From: CAZPNX01 sp964588285
Lineage (GTDB): Bacteria > Edwardsbacteria > AC1 > EtOH8
DNA: 64,000 nt
Direction: 5' to 3'
Assembly: GCA_964588285.1 (NCBI GenBank)
Contig: CAZPNX010000005.1
Location: forward strand, 40,267 to 104,266
Shown: piece by piece, positions 8,605 to 16,165 of the stretch
Position numbering within the stretch: position 1 is the stretch's first letter
How the letters are laid out: every line of letters starts with the position of its first letter
The notes under the pieces: generated by a model
Told to the model about the DNA's origin: nothing
Databases searched by the model: none
What the model saw: the letters and a program-made list of their open reading frames with translations, nothing else
Position numbers and translations under genes: made by a program

Positions 8605-9654
8605 ATGGTTTTTGGAAAGAAAGCAGCCACAATCGGCTTGGACATAGGAAGCAGCCAGATCAAGATGGTTGAGATCCAGAAAACCGGAAAGGGTTTCTCC
8701 CTGACCAACTACGGGATGGCGCCACTGCTGCCCGAGGCCATCGTTGAGGGGGAAATCATGGACCGGACCCTGGTGATCGACACCATCAAGAACCTGTTCG
8801 AGACCCGCAAGGTCAAGTCCAATGACGTGGTCTCGGCTGTGTCCGGCCGCGGGGTGATCGTCAAGCGGATAACCATGGACAAGATGAAGGAGCAGGAGGC
8901 TAGGGAGAGAATGAAATGGGAGGCCGAGCAGCATGTGCCGTTCGACATTTCAGACGTTACCCTGGACTTCCAGATCCTCAATCCCGACACCGGCAGCAAC
9001 CAGATGGAGGTACTGCTGGTGGCCGCCAAGAACGAGACGGTCAACGCACACCTGGATCTCCTTTCCGGTGCCGGCCTCAACCCCATTCTCATGGACTACA
9101 GCGCCTTCGCCGTGCAGAACGCCTTTGAGGCCAACTACGACGTGCCGGCCGAGGAGATAGTGGCCTTGGTTCATATCGGGGCCGACACCACCAACATCAA
9201 CTTTGTCAAGGGGGGCACCCCCTACTTCACCCGGGACCTGCCGATGGCCGGAAATGCTTGCCTGCAGCTGATACAGAAGAACCTGGGCATCTCCTTCGAC
9301 CAGGCCACCGAGCTTATCAAAGGCGAGCCGGTTTCCGACGTCAGCGCCGATTCCAGCGCCTCGGTATTCAACTCCTTTGCCGAGGACTTCGCCTCCTCCA
9401 TTGAGCGTACCCTGTCGTTCCTGGCCATGTCCGGCGGCGGCGAGAGGATGAGCCGGGTGGTGATGTCCGGCGGCGGGGCCCTGATCCCGTCGCTCCAGGA
9501 GCACCTCAAGGAAAGATTCGGGATACCGATCGAGATCGCCAATCCCCTGCAGAAGGTTTCCTATGACCCCGGCCTTTTCGGGGCTTCGGGCACCGAAAAA
9601 CTGGCGCCGATCCTGATGCTGGCTGTGGGCCTTGGCCTTAGGGAGGTGAAATAG
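8605..9654 (+). CDS. pilM: Type IV pilus assembly protein PilM
   Basis: 349-residue actin-like ATPase that lies on the cytoplasmic face of the inner membrane and binds the N-terminus of PilN. The first phosphate motif is GLDIGSSQIKMVEIQ (about residues 11-25), the second is ALVHIGADTTNINFV, and the adenosine motif is VVMSGGGALIPSLQEHL. All fit the PilM/FtsA-like fold at normal length. A Shine-Dalgarno (GAGGTG) lies just upstream and can pair with ACCTCG at 8560-8565, 30 bases earlier, in a weak hairpin. It is the first of five contiguous pil genes. The motor (pilB, pilT), platform (pilC) and pilin are not in the window. Confidence 0.95.
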   Translation: MVFGKKAATIGLDIGSSQIKMVEIQKTGKGFSLTNYGMAPLLPEAIVEGEIMDRTLVIDTIKNLFETRKVKSNDVVSAVSGRGVIVKRITMDKMKEQEARERMKWEAEQHVPFDISDVTLDFQILNPDTGSNQMEVLLVAAKNETVNAHLDLLSGAGLNPILMDYSAFAVQNAFEANYDVPAEEIVALVHIGADTTNINFVKGGTPYFTRDLPMAGNACLQLIQKNLGISFDQATELIKGEPVSDVSADSSASVFNSFAEDFASSIERTLSFLAMSGGGERMSRVVMSGGGALIPSLQEHLKERFGIPIEIANPLQKVSYDPGLFGASGTEKLAPILMLAVGLGLREVK

Positions 9655-10305
9655 ATGATACAGATCAACCTCATTCGCGACCGAAAGATCGCCCGGGTGG
9701 CCGGCAAGGCCGCCGGACCAGGGTTCAAGCTGGCCCTGCCCCAGCTGCCGTTCAACCTGGGGATCCTCTTCAGCGTCTTGGCTTTTGTGGTGGTGCTGCT
9801 GGTCATCGGATTGACCTTCGTCTCCCAGCGGGCCAGGATGGCCCAGCTGCGAAATCAGATCAACTCCCACAGTTCCGAGCTGACTAAGCTCTCGGGCCCC
9901 AAGCGTCTGGTGGACGAATACATCGTCAAGAAGCAGGAGGTCAATACAAAGCTTAACGAGATCTCCAGCATTGACAAAGGTCGATTCGATGTGGTCAAGG
10001 TGATGGCCGCTCTGGGGGGATCGGTCCCCGAACACCTATGGCTCGTCCAAAGCATCTACGACGGGGGCAAGATAACCCTTGAGGGGGTGACCTATTCCAA
10101 CATCATTGTGGCTGATTTCATGGAGAGGCTCAAGGCCTCGGGCTACTTCAGCGGGGTAGAGCTGGCCAAGGCCGAAAAGATCGAGATCGAGGAGCGGGAG
10201 CTGGTCAAGTTCTCCCTGAGCGCCGACGTCTCCATACCGGCGGCTCCGGCCTTTACCGATTCCACCTCAAAGGCGGCCTCAGCCGCCGGAAAGGGAAAGC
10301 CATGA
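9655..10305 (+). CDS. pilN: Type IV pilus assembly protein PilN
   Basis: 216 residues. The short cytoplasmic N-terminus begins MIQINLIRDRK, matching the conserved INL motif that docks into PilM. One membrane helix (about residues 38-60, GILFSVLAFVVVLLVIGL) is followed by a periplasmic coiled coil (QRARMAQLRNQINSH) and a ferredoxin-like domain (GRFDVVKVMAALGGSVPEHL onward). It starts immediately after the pilM stop. In the known complex, PilN pairs with PilO and links PilM to PilP/PilQ. The Ala/Ser-rich C-terminal tail is unstructured. Confidence 0.93.
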   Translation: MIQINLIRDRKIARVAGKAAGPGFKLALPQLPFNLGILFSVLAFVVVLLVIGLTFVSQRARMAQLRNQINSHSSELTKLSGPKRLVDEYIVKKQEVNTKLNEISSIDKGRFDVVKVMAALGGSVPEHLWLVQSIYDGGKITLEGVTYSNIIVADFMERLKASGYFSGVELAKAEKIEIEERELVKFSLSADVSIPAAPAFTDSTSKAASAAGKGKP

Positions 10306-10892
10306 ACCTGAAGGATCCCAAGATACAGATCGCCATCGGTTTGGCGGTTCTGACGGTAGTTATCGCCGTCCTCTACATATATTTGGGCTTCCTGCCCACC
10401 CGAAAGACCATCACCTCTTTGTCCGCCCAGGAGACCAAGCTGCGCCAAGAGCTGGAGCAGGTGAGGGCAGCCGTGGCCAGGCTGCCGGAACTGGAGGCCG
10501 AGTATCAGGCCTTGGAGAAAAAATGGGAGAAGGCCCAGGAGCTGCTGCCTACCGACAAGGAGATACCCAAGCTAATAAAGCAGGTGACCAACACCGGAAT
10601 TGAAGCCGGGATAAAATTCACCGCCTTTAAACCCGGCGCCCTGGGTTCGGCCAGCGCCCTGTCCTCGAGCATCCCCATAGACATCAGCATCCTGGGATCG
10701 TTCGATCAAGTGGCCGCCTTTATGGCTGGGTTGGGTAACCTGCCCAGGATCGTCATTCCCTCCAAGCTTAAAATCACCGCCAATAAAGACGACGAAGTTC
10801 GGACCATCAAGGCCGATTTCATCGCCACCGCCTACGTCTTTAAAACAGGAGGACAGACCAGTGAGAAGCAAGCCCCTCGCGGCCGCCGTTAG
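10302..10892 (+). CDS. pilO: Type IV pilus assembly protein PilO
   Basis: 196 residues. One membrane helix (about 9-30), a periplasmic coiled coil rich in Glu, Arg and Leu (about 40-80), then a PilO-type ferredoxin-like domain beginning ELLPTDKEIPKLIKQV. The start overlaps the pilN stop by four bases (ATGA), indicating translational coupling. The sequence ISILGSFDQVAAFMAGLGNL is the typical conserved PilO segment. It forms the alignment complex with PilM, PilN and PilP. Its last 32 bases overlap the start of pilP, an unusually long overlap. Confidence 0.93.
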   Translation: MNLKDPKIQIAIGLAVLTVVIAVLYIYLGFLPTRKTITSLSAQETKLRQELEQVRAAVARLPELEAEYQALEKKWEKAQELLPTDKEIPKLIKQVTNTGIEAGIKFTAFKPGALGSASALSSSIPIDISILGSFDQVAAFMAGLGNLPRIVIPSKLKITANKDDEVRTIKADFIATAYVFKTGGQTSEKQAPRGRR

Positions 10893-11394
10893 CCTGGCCG
10901 CCCTGACAGTGGCGGCGGCTATAATCACCCAGACCGGCATCGCCCAGGCGCCGCCGGCCCAGACCGCCGGGCCGGGGATTCGACAAACACAGACCGGCGG
11001 CTCGGCACAGACTCCAAACCAGGCGGTCAAAGAGGCCATGGCCGACACCCTGTTTCGCACCGAGAACTATGTCTACAAACCTCTGCCCCGGGACCCCTTC
11101 CGCCAGCTGGTGGTCAAGAAGGGCGAGGGGAGCGGGGAAACCGACGTCACCTCGCTGGATGTCAGCAATATAACCCTGACCGGCATCCTCTGGGGTCCAT
11201 CGGGCAGACTGGCCATGGTCAACGATTCCCAAGGGGTGGGATATGTCCTTTCCGAGGGGGACAATCTGATCGGCGGCCGGGTGGCGGCCATCACCGACAG
11301 CAGCATCATCTTCGAGCAGGGCGAGGCCGGGCAGAAGATCAGGTTTGCCGTCAAGCTCAGCAGCCAAGGCGGCGCTTTGAGAATCAAAGATTAA
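10861..11394 (+). CDS. pilP: Type IV pilus assembly protein PilP
   Basis: 177 residues with a GTG start backed by AGGAGG at the right distance. A hydrophobic N-terminal signal or anchor (LAAAVSLAALTVAAAIITQ) lacks a lipobox Cys, unlike classical lipoprotein PilP. A flexible Pro/Gln/Thr-rich stretch follows, then the conserved core: KPLPRDPFRQLV, ITLTGILWGPSGRLAMVN, GYVLSEGD. The beta-sandwich domain binds the N0 domain of the PilQ secretin. The 32-base overlap with pilO is in a different frame and is supported by the ribosome binding site. Confidence 0.9.
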   Translation: MRSKPLAAAVSLAALTVAAAIITQTGIAQAPPAQTAGPGIRQTQTGGSAQTPNQAVKEAMADTLFRTENYVYKPLPRDPFRQLVVKKGEGSGETDVTSLDVSNITLTGILWGPSGRLAMVNDSQGVGYVLSEGDNLIGGRVAAITDSSIIFEQGEAGQKIRFAVKLSSQGGALRIKD

Positions 11395-11415
11395 ATAAAT
11401 AGAAGGGAGCGGAAT

Positions 11416-13341
11416 ATGAAACCCACTAAGATCGCTCTGTGCCTGTTTTTGACGGCGCTGGCGGTCGTGGCCCAGCCGGCGGCTGCCGCCAAGATCGTTG
11501 ATATCTCGGTGAAGAAAGCCGAGGGGGTGACCCAGGTCGTCATCAGCGGCGACGACATCCTGGATTTCAAGGATTTCACCCTCTCCAAGCCGCAAAGCAT
11601 TGTGGTTGATATCAAGGGCGCCTCCCTGGCCATGGGGCCCAAAACCCACACCATAGGCCGCGGCGGCGTGGTCGGCATTACCACCAGCCAGTTCGACCGC
11701 GAGGGCGGCATCGCCCGGGTGGTCATCGAGACGGCCGCCAAGCCTTCCTACATAGCCATGAGCGAGGAGAACGACATCATCATCGCCATCACCACCAAGG
11801 ACGTCTCCTCTTTCGCCGAGTGGAAGGCCTCGACGGCGCCCACAGAAATGGCCGTGATCACCCCGGCCGCCACCGAGCCGACGCCGCCGACACCGGTCAC
11901 CGCTACCCCGGCGACACCGCCGCCGGTTATCGAAGAGCCGGTTACTCCGCCGGTGGCCGTGTCCACCCCGCCGCCGTCCACGCCGGTGACCCCGCCTCCG
12001 GTGATCGAGGAGCCGGCCATGCCGCCCCTGGCCGCTGCCGAACCGGCCATGCCGCCTCTGGCCACTGCCGAACCGGTTACCCCTGCTGTCATACCGCCCA
12101 CTCTGCCTCCACAGCCGGCCTACATAGAACCAGCCCGGCCAGCCTACCGTCCGGCCGCCAGGGGATCGGGACGATCGGTCTCGCTTAACCTGGAAAACGC
12201 CGAGCTGAAGACAGTGCTCAGGGCCATGGCCAAGTACAACCGCCGGAACATCATCATCGCCGGCGACATCAAGGGCAATGTCTCCATGACCCTGCACAAC
12301 GTTTCCTGGGACCGGGCCTTCCAGGAGATAGTCAACGCCGGCGGCCTGGATTACGTGGAGCAGGGAGGCATCATCAGAGTAGCCAGCCGGGATAAGCTGG
12401 CCACGGAAATGAAGAACCGTGAGCAGTCGCGCGAATTGGTGACCAACGTCTACCGCATCGAGTACGCCGCTGCCGAGGAAATCACCCCTTCTTTGCAGAA
12501 GATACTCACCAATCGGGGTTCCATCCAGGTGGACAAGCGAAGCAACTCCTTGGTGATCATCGATGTCGACTACAAACACGAGGAGATATCCCAGATGCTG
12601 CGCATCCTGGATCAACCATCGATGCAGGTGGAGATCATGGCCAGGATCGTGGATATCGATGTCAATGCCTCGCGTGATTTGGGCATCAGCTGGCAGGTGA
12701 GCAATATGGCCGACGCCGGGCTTAACGTCCAGAGCCCGGGCCCGGTCAATCCCAACGTCCTGCCCGGGGTCCAGGTGCCCGATTTGCTGCCGGCGGGCGG
12801 ACGCCCGACGGTCAGCATCGGCACCATGCGCTCCTTCGCCCAGCTGGATGCCACCCTCAACGTTCTGGAGACCAAGGGAAAGTCCAACACCATCTCCAAT
12901 CCCCGCATAACCTCGATGAACAACAAAGAGGCCAAGATCATCGGCGGCAAAAAGATCCCGCTATCCATAAGGGACGCCAGCGGCAACACCCAGACCACGC
13001 TTTACACCATAGGCATTAAACTGACCACCACCCCCCACATCAACTCGGCCAACAACATCATCCTGGATGTCAAGACCGAGATCTCGGACCTGGACCCGAC
13101 GGCCACCATCCTGGGAGGGGTAGTCATCCTGACCAACGAGGCCGAGACCCAGATCGTGCTCAACGACGGGGAGACAGCGGTCATCGGCGGACTGGTGCAG
13201 ACCAAGGGCGGCAAAACGGTCAAGGGGGTTCCCATCCTGATGGACATCCCCATACTGGGCTCTCTGTTCCGTTCCACCACCACCGCCTCCTCAAAGCGGG
13301 AGATACTTATCTTCCTGACTCCGCACATCGTCAAGTCATAA
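11416..13341 (+). CDS. pilQ: Type IV pilus secretin PilQ
   Basis: 641-residue outer-membrane secretin through which the pilus passes. Signal peptide (to about residue 27); one AMIN domain (about 28-125) that binds peptidoglycan; a long Pro/Thr/Ala-rich linker with repeated PPVIEEP and AEPAMPPLA units (about 140-245); a secretin/TonB short N-terminal domain (SLNLENAELKTVLRAMAKYN); a NolW-type domain (VYRIEYAAAEEITPSLQKIL); and the pore domain ending GVPILMDIPILGSLFRSTT and REILIFLTPHIV. Only one AMIN domain is visible, whereas several PilQ have two or three. Last gene of the pil operon, followed by a strong terminator. Confidence 0.95.
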   Translation: MKPTKIALCLFLTALAVVAQPAAAAKIVDISVKKAEGVTQVVISGDDILDFKDFTLSKPQSIVVDIKGASLAMGPKTHTIGRGGVVGITTSQFDREGGIARVVIETAAKPSYIAMSEENDIIIAITTKDVSSFAEWKASTAPTEMAVITPAATEPTPPTPVTATPATPPPVIEEPVTPPVAVSTPPPSTPVTPPPVIEEPAMPPLAAAEPAMPPLATAEPVTPAVIPPTLPPQPAYIEPARPAYRPAARGSGRSVSLNLENAELKTVLRAMAKYNRRNIIIAGDIKGNVSMTLHNVSWDRAFQEIVNAGGLDYVEQGGIIRVASRDKLATEMKNREQSRELVTNVYRIEYAAAEEITPSLQKILTNRGSIQVDKRSNSLVIIDVDYKHEEISQMLRILDQPSMQVEIMARIVDIDVNASRDLGISWQVSNMADAGLNVQSPGPVNPNVLPGVQVPDLLPAGGRPTVSIGTMRSFAQLDATLNVLETKGKSNTISNPRITSMNNKEAKIIGGKKIPLSIRDASGNTQTTLYTIGIKLTTTPHINSANNIILDVKTEISDLDPTATILGGVVILTNEAETQIVLNDGETAVIGGLVQTKGGKTVKGVPILMDIPILGSLFRSTTTASSKREILIFLTPHIVKS

Positions 13342-13359
13342 ATGATACCGACATTAAAA

Positions 13360-13398
13360 GAATCGTCCCGGCCATGGGCCGGGACGATTCCGCTTTTT
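13360..13398. terminator. Intrinsic terminator after pilQ
   Basis: Perfect 14-bp stem (13360-13373 with 13377-13390), loop ATG, then CCGCTTTTT. It is convergent with rpsT, whose stop is 22 bases away on the other strand; AAAAG at the left base means it can also serve rpsT. Confidence 0.9.
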
Positions 13399-13411
13399 GG
13401 TTTTAGACGGG

Positions 13412-13681
13412 TTATTTCGCCAAACGGGCCAGCCTGGCCTTGCGGCGGGCGGCCGTCCTTTTGTGCAGAACGCCCTTCTTGGCGGCCCGATCAATTTCGG
13501 AGTAAGCAAGCGGCAGCAACCCCTTGGATTCGGTGCCGGCCGATTGTATCTTCTTGGAAACACCCCGAAGACGCGATAGGGCGGCCTGATTCCGGCGGCG
13601 CCGGACCATGGCCTGCTTGGCCTGCTTTTCGGCCGAGCTCATCTTCCTTTTCTTTTTGACGGTCTTCTTTTTCTCTGCCAA
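13412..13681 (-). CDS. rpsT: 30S ribosomal protein S20
   Basis: 89 residues, very basic, with the S20 pattern: Lys-rich start, then SAEKQAKQAMVRRRRNQAAL, ending in KKGVLHKRTAARRKARLARL. Primary 16S rRNA binding protein of the small subunit. The start codon is TTG at 13681, supported by GGAGGAG seven bases upstream and by normal protein length. It is monocistronic, with its own promoter about 130 bases upstream and a leader that can fold into a long hairpin. Confidence 0.95.
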   Translation of the reverse strand: MAEKKKTVKKKRKMSSAEKQAKQAMVRRRRNQAALSRLRGVSKKIQSAGTESKGLLPLAYSEIDRAAKKGVLHKRTAARRKARLARLAK

Positions 13682-13713
13682 GGTGACTCCTCCGCTGATT
13701 ATTGCTGATGTGA

Positions 13714-13763
13714 TGGCCGGAAGCGGTGGCCCCCATGCCTTGAACCGTCCGACCGCTCGGCCA
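13714..13763 (-). promoter_or_regulatory. Hairpin in the rpsT leader
   Basis: In the untranslated leader of rpsT, TGGCCG-(1-3 nt)-GCGGT pairs with ACCGC-(1-3 nt)-CGGCCA (13714-13727 with 13752-13763), an 11-bp stem with an asymmetric bulge and a loop of about 24 bases. It lies between the promoter and the Shine-Dalgarno. Since S20 regulates its own synthesis in other bacteria, an autoregulatory RNA is possible, but I recognise no known leader class. Confidence 0.4.
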
Positions 13764-13804
13764 TTAGGGACCCGGTTTTGAAAATTGGACTTTACAAAGT
13801 ATTA

Positions 13805-13834
13805 AAAATATCATATCATTCTCATCGTTGTCAA
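13805..13834 (-). promoter_or_regulatory. Predicted promoter of rpsT
   Basis: On the minus strand, TTGACA (13834-13829), 18-base spacer, TATTTT (13810-13805). It is the only good match upstream of rpsT and gives a leader of about 115 bases. Confidence 0.55.
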
Positions 13835-13884
13835 GCGTTTCTTTAGCAGAATAAACAAAGGGACCAAGTGCGAGGACTTGATTA

Positions 13885-14655
13885 ATGGACAGAACAGAGG
13901 CCAAACGCGTCATCGAAGCCCTTCTTTTTGCCACCGACATCCCCCTGCCTCCGGCCCGGATCAAATCGCTGCTGGGGGAGGTGGACGCCAAGCTGCTCCG
14001 GGAGCTGGTCCAGGAGCTGAGGATGGAGTATGAGCAGGACAATCACAGCTTCGCCCTGGTGGAGATAGGCGGCGGCTATCAGATATATACCCGGCCCGAA
14101 TACGCCAAATGGGTCCAGGAGCTTTACAAGGGCAAGCGGTCCGCCAAATTGACGGCTGCAGCCTTGGAGACCCTGGCCATCGTGGCCTACAAACAGCCGA
14201 TCATCAAGGCCGACATCGAGAGCATCCGCGGGGTGAACGTCGACGGGGTGATGGCCACCCTGCTGGAGCGAAATCTGGTGCAGGTGTCCGGCCGCGACAA
14301 CCGGCCGGGCCGGCCCCTGCTCTTCGGCACCACCCAGGAATTTTTACGATACTTCGGGCTGGCCAGTCTGTCCGACCTACCGAAGATCGAGGATCTGGAG
14401 GAATACCTGAAGCAGAGGGAGGCGGAGAGGGAGAGGGCCGAGGCCGAGATCGACGCCGAGCTGAAACAGTATCAGATCTCGGAACACGGCGTCCAAGTGG
14501 AGGCGGATTTAGGTGACCAGCCGGAACAGGGGGAGGCCCGCCTCTTGGAAGAAGCCGAAGGTGAAGCAAAACAAGAGTGTATGGGGGAGGACAATCCTTC
14601 ATCCAAAGAGCCTGGCTCGGAGCCGGAGGCCGCACCAGATGACCGACAGCTTTAA
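13885..14655 (+). CDS. scpB: Segregation and condensation protein B
   Basis: 256-residue kleisin-associated subunit of the SMC-ScpAB condensin that organises the chromosome. The first 170 residues are a typical ScpB with two winged-helix domains: AKRVIEALLFATDIPL at the start, then LTAAALETLAIVAYKQPI and the RGVNVDGVMATLLERNLV segment, and GRPLLFGTTQEFLRYFGL. After residue 180 comes an acidic, Glu-rich tail (EREAERERAEAEIDAEL and beyond), probably disordered, which makes the protein longer than most ScpB. No scpA is adjacent, although the two are usually neighbours. It lies convergent with the CorC-like gene, only six bases apart. Confidence 0.92.
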   Translation: MDRTEAKRVIEALLFATDIPLPPARIKSLLGEVDAKLLRELVQELRMEYEQDNHSFALVEIGGGYQIYTRPEYAKWVQELYKGKRSAKLTAAALETLAIVAYKQPIIKADIESIRGVNVDGVMATLLERNLVQVSGRDNRPGRPLLFGTTQEFLRYFGLASLSDLPKIEDLEEYLKQREAERERAEAEIDAELKQYQISEHGVQVEADLGDQPEQGEARLLEEAEGEAKQECMGEDNPSSKEPGSEPEAAPDDRQL

Positions 14656-14661
14656 ATCGGA

Positions 14662-15468
14662 CTAACGGTGGGCCGTTCTGATCTTGAGTTTTATCAGGCG
14701 GTTGGAGGCCGACTCGGCCACCTCCCAGTCTAAACCGCATAGTTGGAATTTCTCGCCTGGGGCCGGTATCCGCTGCAGCTCCTCCAACACCATGCCACCG
14801 ACCGAATGCGACTTGGATTGGGTTCGGCAGCTGAAGACTTCGACGAACTTCTCCAGCGGCATGGAGGCTTCCACCAGGTAGGAGCCGTCGCCCAGCAAAC
14901 GGTGGTGGCGAAATTCCCGGTCCAGCTCGTCGCTCATCTCGCCCACGATCTCCTCCACCAGATCCTCGGCGGTCACCAGTCCCGAGGGAATGCCATACTC
15001 ATCGATGACGATGCCCACCGAGAGGCGGCTACGGCGGAACTCGGCCAGGGCCTGGGCCACTTTCATGGTTTGAGGGAAGAAGTTGGGCAACCTGATGAAC
15101 TCAACTGCCCGAAGGTTTCGGGCCGGCCTTCCCCACAGCCTCAGCAGCTCCTTGATGTGGATGATGCCCACGATGTTGTCGAAGCTGTCCTGGTAGACGG
15201 GAAGGCGGGAGTGTCCGGTCCTAAGAAAGGTCTCCACCACCCGGGACAGTTTATCCGAGGCCTGGACGCCGGTAACCCTGGCTTTGGGGATCATCACCTC
15301 GGCCAGGGTGGTTTCCGAAAGGGCCAGGATGCGGCGGATCATATGGCCGGCATCCGGAGGGATGCGGCCTTGGGCTTCGGCCTCGCTCAGCAGGCGGCCG
15401 ATGCTTTGGGGCGAGGCCTCAGCGGCGGGGCGCCCTTTTCCTCTTAGCAGGGACAGCAGTCTTTTCAT
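14662..15468 (-). CDS. CorC/HlyC-type CBS-domain protein
   Basis: 268 residues, soluble short form of the CorC family without the DUF21 membrane domain. A linker helix (AGHMIRRILALSETTLAEVM) leads to a CBS pair: first IPKARVTGVQ to GIIHIKELL (about residues 60-115), second from PQTMKVAQALAEFRRSRL to GLVTAEDLVEEIVGE (about 130-190), where VIDEYG is the hallmark. The transporter-associated CorC_HlyC domain follows, with the typical GGMVLEELQRIP. In enterobacteria CorC is linked to magnesium and cobalt efflux; the function in this lineage is unproven. Its first 50 bases overlap the upstream DUF502 gene in another frame, so the two are likely translationally coupled. Confidence 0.88.
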   Translation of the reverse strand: MKRLLSLLRGKGRPAAEASPQSIGRLLSEAEAQGRIPPDAGHMIRRILALSETTLAEVMIPKARVTGVQASDKLSRVVETFLRTGHSRLPVYQDSFDNIVGIIHIKELLRLWGRPARNLRAVEFIRLPNFFPQTMKVAQALAEFRRSRLSVGIVIDEYGIPSGLVTAEDLVEEIVGEMSDELDREFRHHRLLGDGSYLVEASMPLEKFVEVFSCRTQSKSHSVGGMVLEELQRIPAPGEKFQLCGLDWEVAESASNRLIKLKIRTAHR

Positions 15469-16120
15469 AGGTTTCGGCCAGGGAGCCCAAGACGGCCAGT
15501 CGTTCCGGGGCGATCATGCCACCGGAGACAATCAGCTTGACGGCCTCCTCCACCGTCAGCTCCACCCGGAACAGACGTTGGGGCGGAACCAGCATGATGC
15601 GTCCGCCGGTGGGGTTGGGGGTGTTGGGCAGGTAGACGGTCAGGGCGGTCCGGCCCGGCCCCAGGGTCCAAATCCGCTCCGAGGTCAGGAAGCCCAGGGC
15701 ATAGGTGCCGGGACGGGGATACTCCACCGCCACCACCTGGCGGAAGGCATAGCGGCTGGTGAAGAAGGTCTCGGTGAACTGCTTGGAGGTGTTGTAAACC
15801 AGCCCTATGAAGGGGGTGTGGCGCAACAGCCGCTCCCATATTCCCAACAGCCTTCGGCCCAGCAGATGAGAGGCCAGCACCCCGATGCCGTAGATAACCA
15901 TCATCAATAAAAAGAAACCCAGGGCCACCCGGGCTAGGCGGGGAATGGCCCGTAATTGGGGGATCAGGGTCAAGGCCTCGCCGAAAAGTTGGCCGCCCCA
16001 GACGAAAAGCAGCCAGCAAAGGTAGATGGTCAGCAACACCGGCAGGATGGCCACCAGACCGGTGATGAAGTTCTTCTTAAAACGCTGGCCCAGTCGGGGG
16101 CGGGGAGGGCTTTCAATCAT
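15419..16120 (-). CDS. DUF502 family inner-membrane protein
   Basis: About 233 residues from the preferred ATG at 16120; an alternative ATG at 16138 adds six residues but overlaps a possible -10 element (TATGTT, 16134-16129, with TTGACG at 16157-16152). The DUF502 hallmarks are visible: FKKNFITGLVAILPVLLTIYL forms the first helix, a second helix lies near ARVALGFFLLMMVIYGIGVL, and the motif LRHTPFIGLVYNTSKQFTE is followed by PNPTGGRIMLVPPQRLF. Function is not established for the family. Cotranscribed with the CorC-like gene, which begins inside it. The basic C-terminal tail (KRKRAPRR) is cytoplasmic. Confidence 0.88.
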   Translation of the reverse strand: MIESPPRPRLGQRFKKNFITGLVAILPVLLTIYLCWLLFVWGGQLFGEALTLIPQLRAIPRLARVALGFFLLMMVIYGIGVLASHLLGRRLLGIWERLLRHTPFIGLVYNTSKQFTETFFTSRYAFRQVVAVEYPRPGTYALGFLTSERIWTLGPGRTALTVYLPNTPNPTGGRIMLVPPQRLFRVELTVEEAVKLIVSGGMIAPERLAVLGSLAETYEKTAVPAKRKRAPRR

Positions 16121-16165
16121 GCGGGTTAAACATAACATAAATATTCGAAGTCGTCAAGAGGCAAC

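Noticed and set aside
10840..12615. Long open frame on the minus strand opposite pilP/pilQ
   Set aside because: Low-complexity His/Gly/Arg-rich translation typical of the antisense of a GC-rich gene; the plus strand has clear family motifs.
16129..16157. Minus-strand promoter TTGACG-17-TATGTT for the DUF502 gene
   Set aside because: It would place initiation at or inside the start codon, so it is noted with the gene but not listed as a separate site.
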